Source: Dromaius novaehollandiae
Taxonomy: Eukaryota; Chordata; Aves; Casuariiformes; Dromaiidae
Assembly (NCBI RefSeq): GCF_036370855.1
Contig: NC_088117.1
Coordinates: 7,936,001-8,000,000 of the forward strand
Direction: 5' to 3'
DNA: 64,000 bases
How positions within the stretch are numbered: position 1 is the first letter of the stretch; each line of letters starts with the position of its first letter. This document shows, piece after piece, positions 1 to 12,005 of the stretch. The notes beneath the pieces were generated by a model. That model saw nothing but the letters and a program-made list of their open reading frames with translations. It did not search any database and was not told where the DNA came from. The position numbers and the translations under genes are program-made.

Positions 1-200
1 TTGGAGAATCCTTCTTTCTAGGAGTTTTAGCTCTTAGAGTTTGTAACTGATCCCTCTAGTTCTGAAGAGATCTCTTCATGGTTCCCAGTGACCCTCTGAG
101 TTGTTCTTCACATCTCGGACATCCTTCCCAAGCTCTCACGTAATGCGGTCTCTGAACTTTGACCCTTCCTTCTTTGCTCATAACTTCTGTTTCATTTCAG

Positions 201-326
201 GGGAGCTGTTCCCATGGCGTGTGGGGAATGCAACGTGTCAGCACCCACTCAGGATCCAGCACGCAGGGACATCATCCTCTTCCAGCACAGAGGCCTGAAG
301 TGCAGATAGCAGAACCCAGCTGCAGG
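201..326 (+). other. LRRC8A: Probable 5' UTR exon of LRRC8A
   Basis: A pyrimidine-rich tract ending TTTCATTTCAG lies just before 201, and the segment ends at a GTAAGG donor at 327. The next convincing acceptor on this strand is at 9841, seven bases before the LRRC8A start codon, so joining 201-326 to 9842 gives a typical leader. The exon has two upstream ATGs (214 and 228). The first opens a 31-codon frame closed at 309. The second stays open to the end of the exon. No long conserved protein frame is present. The assignment is inferred from splice signals and position; it could instead be a chance exon-like segment. Confidence 0.5.
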
Positions 327-3300
327 GTAAGGGCTACAGGCCAGCTCTTGAGTGGAGCGATAAAGCAGAGGAATCGCCAGGATACTACTAGAACATAGTT
401 GCAAAGCACAAGGCAGTGATGAGATGACTGATAAGGAGCAAAGAGGAAAGGTGGTTGATCAGAGGCTGATGTGGGGAGAGTTTTGGTAGACTAAATCTGT
501 AAGCCCTTAGTTGTTGCTTGAAGGTGGGGGTTGGGGGGGAGTTAAGTTCTACTTTGTACAGTGCTCAGTACCTTAACTGTTACATTTGTGCATATGTCTA
601 ACTCCTGGCCACATAACCACACAAATCTAGTCTTCTCATTGCACTAAACGGTAGGTGCTTGAAAGCCGCCTGCAGTCCAGTAAGTGGGCTGGTGACTGCT
701 ATGTAAAAGGAATATAGGTGAGAAGTAGCAAGCAGCTTTCAGTTTGATAATGTTCTTCCTTTCCCTGCAGCCTATTTGCATTGCTGTATAGGCAGCTCCT
801 AGACAGTTTTTTCATCGTGTACTTAAAGGAATGTACTGACTAATCTCCCGTGTGGGTGTCAGTTGAGCAATATCAGAAACCAGTTGCAAGAAACTCCATT
901 TCTCCTTGGTTTCCTATTAGGATAGTGATAAACAGTATTGTGGAATTCCCTACTCATCTCTAACATGAGAAATGCTGTCTGGATTGGCTGTATTCTGAGC
1001 AGCTAGAGGTGCAGTATATTGCTTCCAGAATATAAGTATCCCTAAGACTTGTATAACTCATATTTTGGCTGGCGTTCTAGCAGTTCATTGATTCTGTTTT
1101 CCATACTGATTTGAAAAATCTTAACATTATTTCTGAAGGTTAAAGATAAGTGCATAAATAGTTCCTTAAAATATAGCAAAAGCCAAGTGTTAAAAGTTAG
1201 TATTTCCATTTGAAATGCAGAGCACCTGAAGCCTTCCAGTTATGACTTAGTGAATCCTTTGAGTTAATCACATTCTAGTAAATGCTGAAGGAGAGGTATT
1301 CTGTGGTTCAGGGAGCTCTGTGGTGTGGGTTTTTTATATATAAGCAGCAGAGTTCAAATGTGTAAGTTACGGTATGGTCAGAGCAGGCTTAATTACAGAG
1401 GCCGCCATGTAACTCTTCTACGTTTTGGGGGAGGATTTTGTTTTGTGGAGTATTTAAAAGGGAAGTGAAATGCACTTCTGGCGTTAAATTGAGCCTAACT
1501 GATATCTAGGAGAACAGAGTAGCAATGTCAGGGGAGCGGTGGTGGAGCGTAGATGGGAGGGTTTATGTATGTTGTGTGGGGCTCCTTAACATAGGGGATG
1601 CTTAGCTATTGTTCTGGTAATGATTGCGACCAAGTACACTTATTTTTAATGTAGTGAGCCTCCTTCCTGCATGTTTCCAAGTGTTTTGAGAATTAGTCTC
1701 AGTTTAACATATGCACACTACTCCTGAACAGGAGTTTAACTGCTTACCCTTACGTCGTTTGAAGAGGCTATCTTGAAAGCTTCCAAGCAGCTTTTTCCTT
1801 AAAAGTGTTGATGGTGCATGTACTTTGTATTGTAATGTGAAATCCAGTTGATGTAGCTGGGTTATACATGGCTCTTGCTGCTATCAAGCTGCATTTGAGA
1901 TTAAAAGCTATTCAGTCATGACCTCTCTGCCAAAATAATAGTGCTTCCTTCTCCTTGTGTGCTAAGCATTGTTAATGTTTGATATAGAATTACCTTGGCA
2001 ACCTGCACAGCTCCTTCTTTGACAAATGTGGAAGCTGCTTCTCTAGCTACAGTCTACCTTTGTGCACAGCGAAGCTGTGGTGCTGGTCTCGTTATCTGAC
2101 TTTAGAGTCTTTATCAGCTCTGGGTGATCAAACTTTAGGTGTTCCATCCCTTATTAATCAACTAAGGCAGCCAGAAAATATTCTAGACTGGAAGTTAGTC
2201 ATTGCTTTTAGAATACTTTAGACATCACGGCTTTGGAGCTCGTGGTCCTGAAGATGCAAGGCTTATAGTGTAGGGATGAATAGGTGAATATGTGCCTCTT
2301 CCTCAGCAAGTCAAGGCTACTATTACTGTGCTGATAGTTGATGTCTTGTCAAGCTTGAAAACAACTGTGGCAACACCTAAATGATAAGCTGGTTAAGATG
2401 AAAGAAGATTCAGCTGAGAGAAGTGAGAAATAAGGAAAGGTAAACTGTTTCCAAAGACAGAAAGGGTGGACAGAGCAGAGCTTTGAAGTATCAAACAAGA
2501 TTAAGAAATCAAGACACTAGATTCAAAGTGAACAGAAGCTCTAAAGCAGGGATGATCTTAATTCTCAGAGAGACTCAATGTGCACAAAATCTAAGCTGAA
2601 AACCCAGTTTACCTCTTCTTGTGTGACTTTCCTTAATGTTGGAATTTAATGCTGAATAGCCTCCTCCAGGAACTGAGGAGGGGCTTGAAGCTGTTCTGGT
2701 TATTCTAAGTTAATGCTGTTGCTGTCTCTTAGCTTAAGTAGTTACTAACAGTTAATTCAGTCACTTAACATTAGTCAGTAAAAGGGAGTGTTTCTTAGTG
2801 TCCTGTTCAAATAAAGCAGGCATATTTTTCTAAGACAAGCTCCAATGCCCTGTCCTTGAAGCATCTTTTCTATTGCAAAGAGGAAATTAATTTTGGATTG
2901 GAAGCCTCTGACCATGTACATTCATAATTTATAAGCTGACATAGACATTTTTCCTCTGGTTTGTGTCTTTGTAGCGAGTCATCTGATAGCACTTGTGTGT
3001 ATGTAGCTGTATCACTGACATAGCTCCCTGCTCAAAGTTTCAATGATTTGGATAACTTCAGACTCCATTCTGTTCTTAGCAACGGGGGAAAAGTGCTGTT
3101 CGAAGTCAGAAAATGGGGCAGGCCAACCCAGGTCTCTAGCACGGGTTGTTCTCATAGCGCAGATGTTCTTCCCTGTACTTGCTAGGACAGGCTTGCTTGT
3201 GTGATGGCACACTGGAGCTGTTGCACTGTGCTGTTAAGACAAGAATGGGCTGTCAATCTTGCTTCTGAAAGGAAGAGTTTTCTAAGGGGTGGCCATTAAG

Positions 3301-6300
3301 AAGCTTAAGCAAGTGCTCTCCATACTGTAGGTGGGATTATTCCTTTTCATGAGCTTGAATAAAAATGTTGTTACTCAGTTTTACTGAGTCTTACTCCATC
3401 CTGCTGTGTCTTGTGGCTTGGGTGGGGCTGTGTGTTGTATACAGTCGGTGCATGGTTATGTGAAAACTAACTTGCTTTGCTCTCAGCGTTGAGTTCACAG
3501 GCTGTCCCACTAAGTGAAGAATGTAAGTGATGTTGGCAGCCACTATTCCACTATTTCATCCACTATTTAGACTTCACATGGTCACTTCTCCATCTTGGAA
3601 GACACTTTATCCTCCAAGAGGGACTTTTTTATTGATGAAAAAACCTTGATATAGGGATGCTAGTTTGTCAGTCAGAGCTCTGGCTCTTGGCTTCATTACT
3701 GTTTACTTCTAAATGGCAAAGGACAAAGTTGCTGAGTTTTATTCCTTTTTTTTTCTTGGACTTTTCCAGTTGATCACATGGCGGTCCCTGTGCTTGGAAG
3801 CTTTTCTGAGGGATGCCTGGAAGCAGCTCCATGGTTGAATCTTTTTTTCCTCTCTTTTGGCCTAAAACATAGGGGAGGAGATGTAGAAATTGCCGAGCCC
3901 ATTTTGTTTCCTGATGCTCAAAGAAAGAGGTCTGTCCTTCCCTCCTTTAAGGTTTCAGGTGGCAGCACTCTGGAGAGGGAAGCTCTGCTCTGTTGAAGAC
4001 TTCTTGTAACATGTTGTAGCTTGTCAATAGTCAGAACTACAGTCTTAGCATCAAGGTTTTTTTTCCCCTGTCTACCTCTGATGCTGTCAGCACATGAACC
4101 ACTCCTTTCCTCTCTGAGCTTCTGAGAGGTAAGAAATTCTGTCAGTGGTATTGCACTTCTCAGCATAAAAGCTGAGAAGAAAGCCGCAGAGAACTAAGAA
4201 TAATCACAGTGGGAACTAGAGTTGTAGGTGCCCAACCTGCAATGCATCCTTGTCTGTTTACCTTAAACTGCACTGCAAGATTGCCTCATTGGAAGCTGCA
4301 TCCTGCTAAAGGTAAGGACTTTGCTGATTTTAGGGAGGTCTGGGAAGTAAGGTATGGAAATTTAGGACATCCTTGGGCATGTTATGACATCTTCGATGTA
4401 GTCCTGTTTTCCCAGTAACTCCATTAGTAACAGAATGGCCAACAGAAGGAAGGAGGAAAGAAGAGGCTGGATCAAGTATTCAGTAAATGATGAGTCAAGC
4501 TGACAAACTAGCTGGTGAAACCAGTGATGTTTCTGTTAGCTTTATCCCTAGCTGGATATGCTGATCAGCAGTCGCAGAGAGGAATTTCAAGCATAGCTCA
4601 GCCAGGTGTCTTAACAGCCATGAATCAGTCTTCGTTTGTCTAGATTGGTTGGCTTGGGGTAGAGGAATTATGTTGTCTGAACTGGAGAATGCTTGTGCTC
4701 CTGCAGCAGTTGCTTTGTTAGTATCTTGAACTTGTTAAATCATTACAAGGGTTCTGGAGTTTGTGGAAAGGATTGCTGTCCTCAGCTCTGTCAGTCTTTA
4801 TCTGGCAAGATGCATGCAGCTGTAGGAGGTCTTTGGCAGCCAGATATGTTCAATCTTGTTTATGATTTTACTGTTTAGGTGTGGTGTGCTCAGGATGTCC
4901 ATGTTCTTGTAACATGAGTGATTATCTGTCTCTTCCAGGTGTCTAGTATGACATGGGATTAGCACTTGGAGATGCTTATGGTTGGCTGAAGTCTGGGTAG
5001 GTTTGGCAAGCTGATTATAAAAGTCTGAAACTGCTATTTCTTCTGTTGTGTCAGCCTGTTTAGCATGAATGGTGAGGCTCTGCCACATAGGGTAGGTAGG
5101 TCCCAGCAGGCTGATGCAGGGATGGTCGTGCTAGCCTAGCTTGTTCTTATTGAATGGACACTGTTCTCCCTGAGGCTGGCTGGCAAGAGGAGTGCATGGT
5201 GGGATATAAACTTGGATCCAGGTGAATCTGAAGAGAGATGTAGTATCCAAATGTGGAATGTGGGCATTGCAGAAGCTTTAAGAAGGTGTACTTAATGGGC
5301 TGGATTGGTGGCTATATCAGTAATCCTGCTGTATGACTGCAGCTTTGCATACAGCTCTTTCTTTATACAAGTCTCTGAGATGTTGCTGCTGCAGACTGTC
5401 CTGGCATGTTATGTGTTGGGTAAGAATTGCACCCAAAGTAGTAGTGCTATTTTGCTGCCGAACCCTTAAAAGTCAAGTCATTCCTTGGTTGGGGGGTGAG
5501 GAACTGCTTTGGGAATTGTGTGATTGCTGGGAAAGCATGTGGTGCAGCAAAGCTAAAGCACCTCCGAGACAGATGCACAATTGTTAGATTTTTCTTTAGT
5601 GTGCAATACCTGGAGCCTGCCTGTTATACTGTTGCAGCTGGAAAACTTACTACTTTGTTTCTGAGAAGTTGTCAGGGCTTGAGGCACAGGCGTTCTACCT
5701 ATCAGTTTATGCAAGTTTAATGAAATCAACTTACCTTTAGACCTGAATAAAACAGTCTTTCAAAATCTCATTACTAATGCCTTCCGTGTGGCAGAGTTAA
5801 CTACACTGTAAACAAATCATTTGTTAGTGAGCTCAGACTGGAAATGTCTGCAGCTTGAGATATATGCAAAGGAGCTCAGCTCCTCCTTCCAGTCTGTTCT
5901 GACACAGTGCTGCTCTCCCAGTTATGACTGTACTTGTCCATAAACTCCTTCACTGCGTGCTGAGGTCATTGGGACTCTGCAGCATCATGACAGATGTCTT
6001 GGACAGCTGTGATATGTATGTGAGGGCAGCCTTAACATGTTACTGCCTGGGAGTTTCCCTAGCTATGTAACATGGGAGCTGAAGTGTCACAGCCTGGTCT
6101 CTGATAGACCTCTGCAGCAAACTTTACCTTTCTCCTTTGGGGTCTGTCCCACTCAGTTCATGCTTCCTATGCTCAGCCTTCTGTGAGGCTCCATGGCAGA
6201 GCTTCTGTAAGGTGACCCCTAGTTTCATTGCTCTTCATCTGTGACCTGAACAGTGTCTCCACTGCTGCCAAGAGGAGTGGGGACTTGCTGTGAATGTCCT

Positions 6301-9300
6301 TCTCTTCCTTTTAGTGACCTTGTCATTGTTACTGAAAGGCAGAGGTTTCCTGCTCCACCCTGCTGGGGTCTAATTGCTGACATTGAGCATTAATAGACTA
6401 TAGCATGGGACAGGCTGAACGCATTCAGAGGGGTGATTTGTTAGCTTTCTTGTAGGTACACAATGTAAAGGGAGATTTCCTACTCCATGTGACTGGGTAA
6501 AGAGAATGTGAGCCTGCTGTGCTCATTTGTTGTGGGTTTCCTTTTTAGTCATCTTGAGATACAAATCGGAGCGAACACTTTGATATACTTGTTGTTAGAA
6601 GAAATGGCATTTCCTGGATTGGGCAAAACTAGCAATGGAGCACTACAGCTCCAGTCTGAAAAGGCCTTGGCCTTAGCCATGAGGCCCAGTGCCTGAAAAG
6701 AGGTCTTTCTTATTTCATAAGCCTACAAGGGGGTGACTGTGAAGGGCTTAACTCCTGCAAGTTTCCCTCCTGGGAGTGATGAAGTACAAGAGGGGGCAAA
6801 GAGGAAGAAGAATCTCTGGGGAAAAGCTGTATGTGAGCGAGAGAAGGAAGGTGGTGAAAATATACATTAAATATATATATTTTTTCCCCTCAGACTAGGG
6901 TAGAGGAGTAAAGAGTTGAAATGGGGAGCAGTTCTCTTCCATGAACAGCATCATTGTTCTCACTGCATGTTCCTGCAAGGAAAAGGAATAGGATCCTCTA
7001 TATGAATCTGGTAGGTTCATATAGACACAGGTGGGTTTGAGAAGCTGAGCTGTGTCAAAGTTAACTGTTCCAGCAGATGTCTGCAGCAGCTGTTGGTGTT
7101 CCCCTGTTGCCAAGCTTTCTAGGTTTTCTCTTATATGGACTGTGGAAGAGCAGGACTTCTCTCTGCCAGCCTGTCTATGGTGGAGGGGATTCACAGGGTA
7201 GGAGGGAGGGCTGTGTGTGTTCTTGTTTTGAATTTTCTTTTTTTGAGGGACAGCAGCATGTTAACCATCCTGCTCTGGCTCTCAAACCCTTCAGAAGCTT
7301 CACTTAATTCCTGGTTCCTCTATGAATTATTTCAGTCTTGTTCTCCTGGCCTGGTGTAGTGGGAGTCCTTGAAGTCCTTGTGGGGAGGGATGGAATAGGT
7401 GGGTAAGGGGACTGAGACAGTGCAAGACTTCTGTCAGTAGTGATGAAAAGCCTCTGTCAGAGCTATAGATTCTCCAGCAGAAAGACAAGATTCAGAGTCA
7501 AAACCCATTTTATACCTGGACTATGTGGACAAACTAAGGGCATACATTACTGGGAACTATGATTTAGAGAGCCTTTAACATCCAACTTCATTCTAGGTGC
7601 CCTGGTGTGCAGGGGGAGTAAAGAAAACTTAGGAACCCCTCTTTATCCTGGGTTTAGTATTTGTGTAGTATGTACAGGCAGCACTTCTCAAAGCTGTCTT
7701 GCAAATGAACTCTATCCCTGTGCAATGGGTGGTGAGCGTATTCAGACAGGAAAGCTGAGGCAGACAGTTCCTTGCTGAGGGCCTTGTAGCAAGCCAGCAA
7801 CAGAGCCAGAAGGGGGGCTCTGAGCTGTCGTGCCTCTCATTCTAGAGGTTCAGGTGCTGTTTAGAAGATGTTGTTTTGCCTGTTCTTTCCTGTTGCTGTG
7901 AATGTGTAATCCTCTTGTCCTAATCTGATCAATGCAGCCCATTCTGCATAGCAAAGTGACTGGCATGCCTAGTCCTCTGCAGCTCTGTTTGGACAAGACA
8001 GCAGTTGCTTCTGACAGTGCTATATATGGCTATTTTCATCCCTTGTTTCTGCATCCTGTGCCAGGATTGTATGAGTTACTGGCTGATAAATAGATCTATT
8101 TATTGTTATGCTTTGTCTTACTGAACTTCTAAAAACAAATATTGCCCTGTTGTCTTTCAAAATTCCTCTTTCCCCAAAAAAGCATGGAGAAAATCACCCC
8201 AGTCTGTCTCTTGTAATGGACTAATATAGCATTGGAACAGGGTGGGCAGAAAGGCCAGTGCTTCCTTAGGGATGGCTGTCATCTTTTATCTACCACCTTT
8301 TAGCTTCTTACAGCCTTTCCAAGTAGCACTAAGTCCAACTTGGCATTTTACCATTTATTGTTGTAAGCAGCAAACCAGGGAGCAGTATTCTGTACTTAGC
8401 CTCTAGGGAATGCAGTGCTTTTTGAGTTCATATTGGGAAGGGTTTCCTTTGCAGTTTTCTGCTGGAAGTTCATTTTAAATACAAATTTAAATTCCACAAA
8501 AGCAGACAGTGCGGGCACCCTACTTGTCAAGGAAACCTTCTTGCAAGGCAGTGGTATATGAAAAAAAACCCTGCTTTCAAGCTTGTAGTCCCCTAAGACT
8601 TGTCAGTGCAGTCTAAACAAATGTTATCTTGGCGCTTGTTCTGTTACAGTCGAATTGGTGGGCTTCTCAAAATGACTGAAAGATTAGTCCTGGTCCTACT
8701 CCCGAACTTTGCTAGCAAGTGTGATGTGATACTGCTTTTCATTGTGATTAGAATAAGTTACAACAACTTCCTGATTTTTGGCTTGTGTGGTGCCTGGCAA
8801 ATTTTGGGGAAAATCCTATGAGCTCAGTTATCCGTGGATCAGCCAGGTTTCCGGGTTTTCTCCAGTTTGTAGAAGAACGTGCTTAAAGTTCTATCTGAAA
8901 GTCTGAATCACTGAAGGACAAAACAAGTCCTGCCATAAGGTCTCTGTTTCCCAGAACCTTTTGAGTTCCCTTGTGATGCTTAAATCCCAGTTGAGGTGAA
9001 CTCTGGTAGGTGGGAGTGGTTGGTCAGGGAAGCGAATCTTATTTTAAGTTTGTCTCCCTCTTCCTATACTTCTGAAGTAAATAAGAGAGAGAAAGTAAAG
9101 AGCAGATGTTAGAGGATTTCAGTATCAAATCTATGACAGGACAAATAACTAATTTCTCTTTGGAGAATTAATGCAGAGGGGGAAAAGCCAAAACTCCTTA
9201 CATGTAAGGCAGAGGCATCATATCAGACCATTATTTACTGTTTTCTTTTAAAGCTGGTTATCCCATGTGATGTTGAAGTGCATCAGTGAAGTGATTCTAG

Positions 9301-9841
9301 GAAATACAGCTATAGTGCATGTAAATCTTCTTCCTCACCTCTGCAGTTTGAGAACAACACAAATGTCAAATTATTTTCTATCTCTGTAAAACAGTAAGAA
9401 GCTCAAGATAAGTGTGTTCTGTTGTGCATGAGTTTCATCTAACAACTCTGTCAAATTCCTTCATCCCTGAAATATAATCCCTGGATACAATAGCAGGGGA
9501 AACATCCAAATACTGGCCTGGCAGGGCGGTTAAAATCTGTCTTGGGAGCTTTCCTTAAGTGTGAATATCTTTTATCCCACAGACTGCTAATGAGAGGTGG
9601 CAATTCTGATAGCTCGTGGCAGAGCCCATCTGTCAGGGAAGAAGACAACAAACTTAACTTCACAGCCTCAGCTGTGGCAAATGGCTCGCCAGGTAGCCTC
9701 ATTCATTTGTCTCCAAGTGACTTGAAATTGGCACTGTCCTAATTCCCCTCTTGCTGTGCCAGACTTAATAAAACATGAGCCCTCTTGAAAAGTGGAGGAA
9801 AATAGCTTAAGCCAGTAAGCCTTCTTCTGGTTTCCTTTCAG
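327..9841 (+). other. LRRC8A: LRRC8A 5' intron (no gene recognised)
   Basis: About 9.5 kb between the probable leader exon and the coding exon. Only short, stop-rich frames are present on either strand, none with recognisable protein similarity. A segment at about 7740-7850 looks like an old MIR/L2-type interspersed repeat. Isolated AATAAA words occur near 3358 and 5746 but have no gene upstream of them. The intron ends in a pyrimidine tract and CAG at 9839-9841. The promoter and first exon of LRRC8A probably lie before position 1. Confidence 0.6.
7740..7850. repeat. Possible ancient MIR/L2-like interspersed repeat
   Basis: The stretch reads as a degraded version of the familiar 'CTGAGGCA... 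CTTGC... AGGGCC... AGCAAG... CAACAGAGCCAGAA' order found in MIR/L2-derived tails. It is judged by eye only. Divergence is high and the ends are not defined. Confidence 0.3.
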
Positions 9842-9848
9842 GTGAGCC

Positions 9849-12005
9849 ATGATTCCAGTCACTGAACTGCGCTACTTTGCTGACACTCAGCCAGCATACC
9901 GCATCCTGAAGCCATGGTGGGATGTCTTCACAGACTACATTTCCATCGTGATGCTCATGATCGCTGTGTTTGGAGGGACACTTCAGGTCACCCAGGACAA
10001 AATGATTTGTTTGCCCTGTAAATGGGTAACCAAAGACTCTTGCAATGACTCTGTCAGAGGTTGGACAGCTGTAACCCCAGAGCGTACTTACTATAACTCT
10101 AGTCTTGTTCCCTCTACTGACACAGGGCCTACAGGGATCCGATATGATTTGGACCGGCACCAGTATAACTATGTGGATGCTGTGTGTTATGAGAACCGCC
10201 TTCACTGGTTTGCCAAGTATTTTCCTTATCTGGTGCTGTTACATACTCTCATTTTCCTGGCTTGTAGCAACTTCTGGTTCAAATTCCCAAGGACCAGCTC
10301 CAAGCTGGAGCATTTTGTGTCTATTCTGCTGAAGTGTTTTGACTCTCCATGGACAACGAGGGCATTATCTGAGACAGTGGTGGAAGAGAGCGATACCAAA
10401 CCAGCCTTTGGGAAAATGAATGGCTCCATGGACAAGAAATCCTCCACAGTCAGTGAGGATGTGGAAGCCACTGTTCCCATGCTGCAAAGAACAAAGTCTC
10501 GAATCGAGCAAGGGATTGTGGACAGGTCTGAGACAGGTGTCTTGGACAAGAAGGAAGGGGAACAGGCCAAAGCGTTGTTTGAGAAAGTGAAAAAGTTCCG
10601 CACACACGTGGAAGAGGGAGACATAGTATACCGCCTCTACATGAGACAAACTATTATCAAAGTGATCAAATTCATTCTGATCATCTGCTATACTGTCTAC
10701 TATGTCAACAACATAACATTTGATGTTGACTGTAAAGTGGACATTGAGAGCTTGACTGGCTACCGGATGTACCGCTGTGCTCATCCTCTGGCCACTCTCT
10801 TCAAAATTTTGGCATCTTTCTACATAAGCTTGGTAATATTCTATGGCTTGATCTGCATGTATACACTCTGGTGGATGCTGAGGCGATCGCTTAAGAAATA
10901 TTCCTTTGAGTCCATCCGGGAAGAGAGCAGCTACAGTGATATTCCTGATGTGAAAAACGACTTTGCTTTTATGCTGCATCTGATTGACCAGTATGACCCC
11001 CTGTACTCCAAGCGCTTTGCTGTCTTTCTGTCAGAGGTGAGTGAGAACAAACTGCGGCAGCTGAACCTCAACAATGAGTGGACTTTGGAGAAGCTGCGCC
11101 AGAGGATCACCAAGAACTCCCAGGATAAGCTGGAGCTGCATCTCTTCATGCTGAGTGGCATACCTGACACGGTCTTTGACCTCATTGAGCTGGAGGTCTT
11201 GAAACTGGAGCTTATCCCTGATGTCACTATTCCCCCGAGCATTGCCCAGCTCACTAGCCTTAAGGAGCTGTGGCTCTACCACACAGCTGCCAAAATTGAG
11301 GCTCCAGCCCTTGCCTTCTTGAGAGAGAACTTGAAGTCTCTCCACATCAAGTTCACAGACATCAAGGAAATTCCCCTTTGGATTTATAGCTTGAAGACAC
11401 TAGAGGAGCTTCATCTGACAGGGAACCTGAGTGCTGAAAACAACCGGTACATTGTGATAGATGGCTTGAGGGAGCTGAAGAGGCTGAAGGTGTTGAGGCT
11501 CAAGAGTAACCTCACTAAGCTGCCACAGGTGGTGACAGATGTTGGTGTGCATCTTCAGAAGTTATCCATCAACAACGAAGGCACCAAGCTCATTGTCCTC
11601 AACAGCCTTAAGAAAATGGTCAACCTGACAGAGTTGGAGCTGATCCGTTGTGACTTGGAACGCATTCCTCACTCCATCTTTAGCCTCCACAACCTTCAGG
11701 AGATAGACCTGAAGGACAATAACCTCAAGACCATTGAGGAAATCATCAGCTTCCAGCACTTGCATCGTCTCACTTGCCTTAAATTGTGGTACAACCACAT
11801 TGCCTACATCCCCATGCAAATAGGCAACCTCACCAATTTAGAGCGCCTTTACCTGAATCGTAACAAGATAGAAAAGATCCCCACCCAGCTCTTCTATTGC
11901 CGGAAACTTCGATATTTAGATCTTAGCCACAACAACTTGACTTCGATACCGGCAGACATTGGACTTCTTCAAAACCTGCAGAACCTAGCTGTGACAGCCA
12001 ACAGG
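9849..12005 (+). CDS. LRRC8A: LRRC8A (SWELL1), coding exon 1: residues 1-719
   Basis: LRRC8A is the obligatory subunit of the hexameric volume-regulated anion channel in the plasma membrane; it releases chloride and organic osmolytes when cells swell. The frame opens MIPVTELRYFADTQPAYR, the family's conserved N-terminus. Four membrane segments are visible at about residues 23-47, 124-144, 262-282 and 321-345. The extracellular loop keeps Cys54, Cys57, Cys65 and Cys113 and N-glycosylation sequons at Asn66 and Asn83. A cytosolic loop with Ser/Thr-rich stretches lies between TM2 and TM3. Leucine-rich repeats run from about residue 400 to the exon end. The exon stops after AGG (Arg719) at a GTAAGTG donor, phase 0, and joins 14826. 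Without splicing the frame would end at 12044. Residue 98 is Arg where human has Lys (KYD motif). The start is supported by the acceptor at 9841 just upstream. Confidence 0.98.

Noticed and set aside
3012-8821. Numerous 60-100-codon frames in the LRRC8A intron
   Set aside because: Lengths expected by chance, many with non-ATG starts, no recognisable domains and no phase-compatible splice partners.
10365-10979. 204-codon minus-strand frame inside LRRC8A
   Set aside because: It is antisense to a strongly conserved coding exon, has no family similarity, and is one of several overlapping antisense frames there; a coding shadow.
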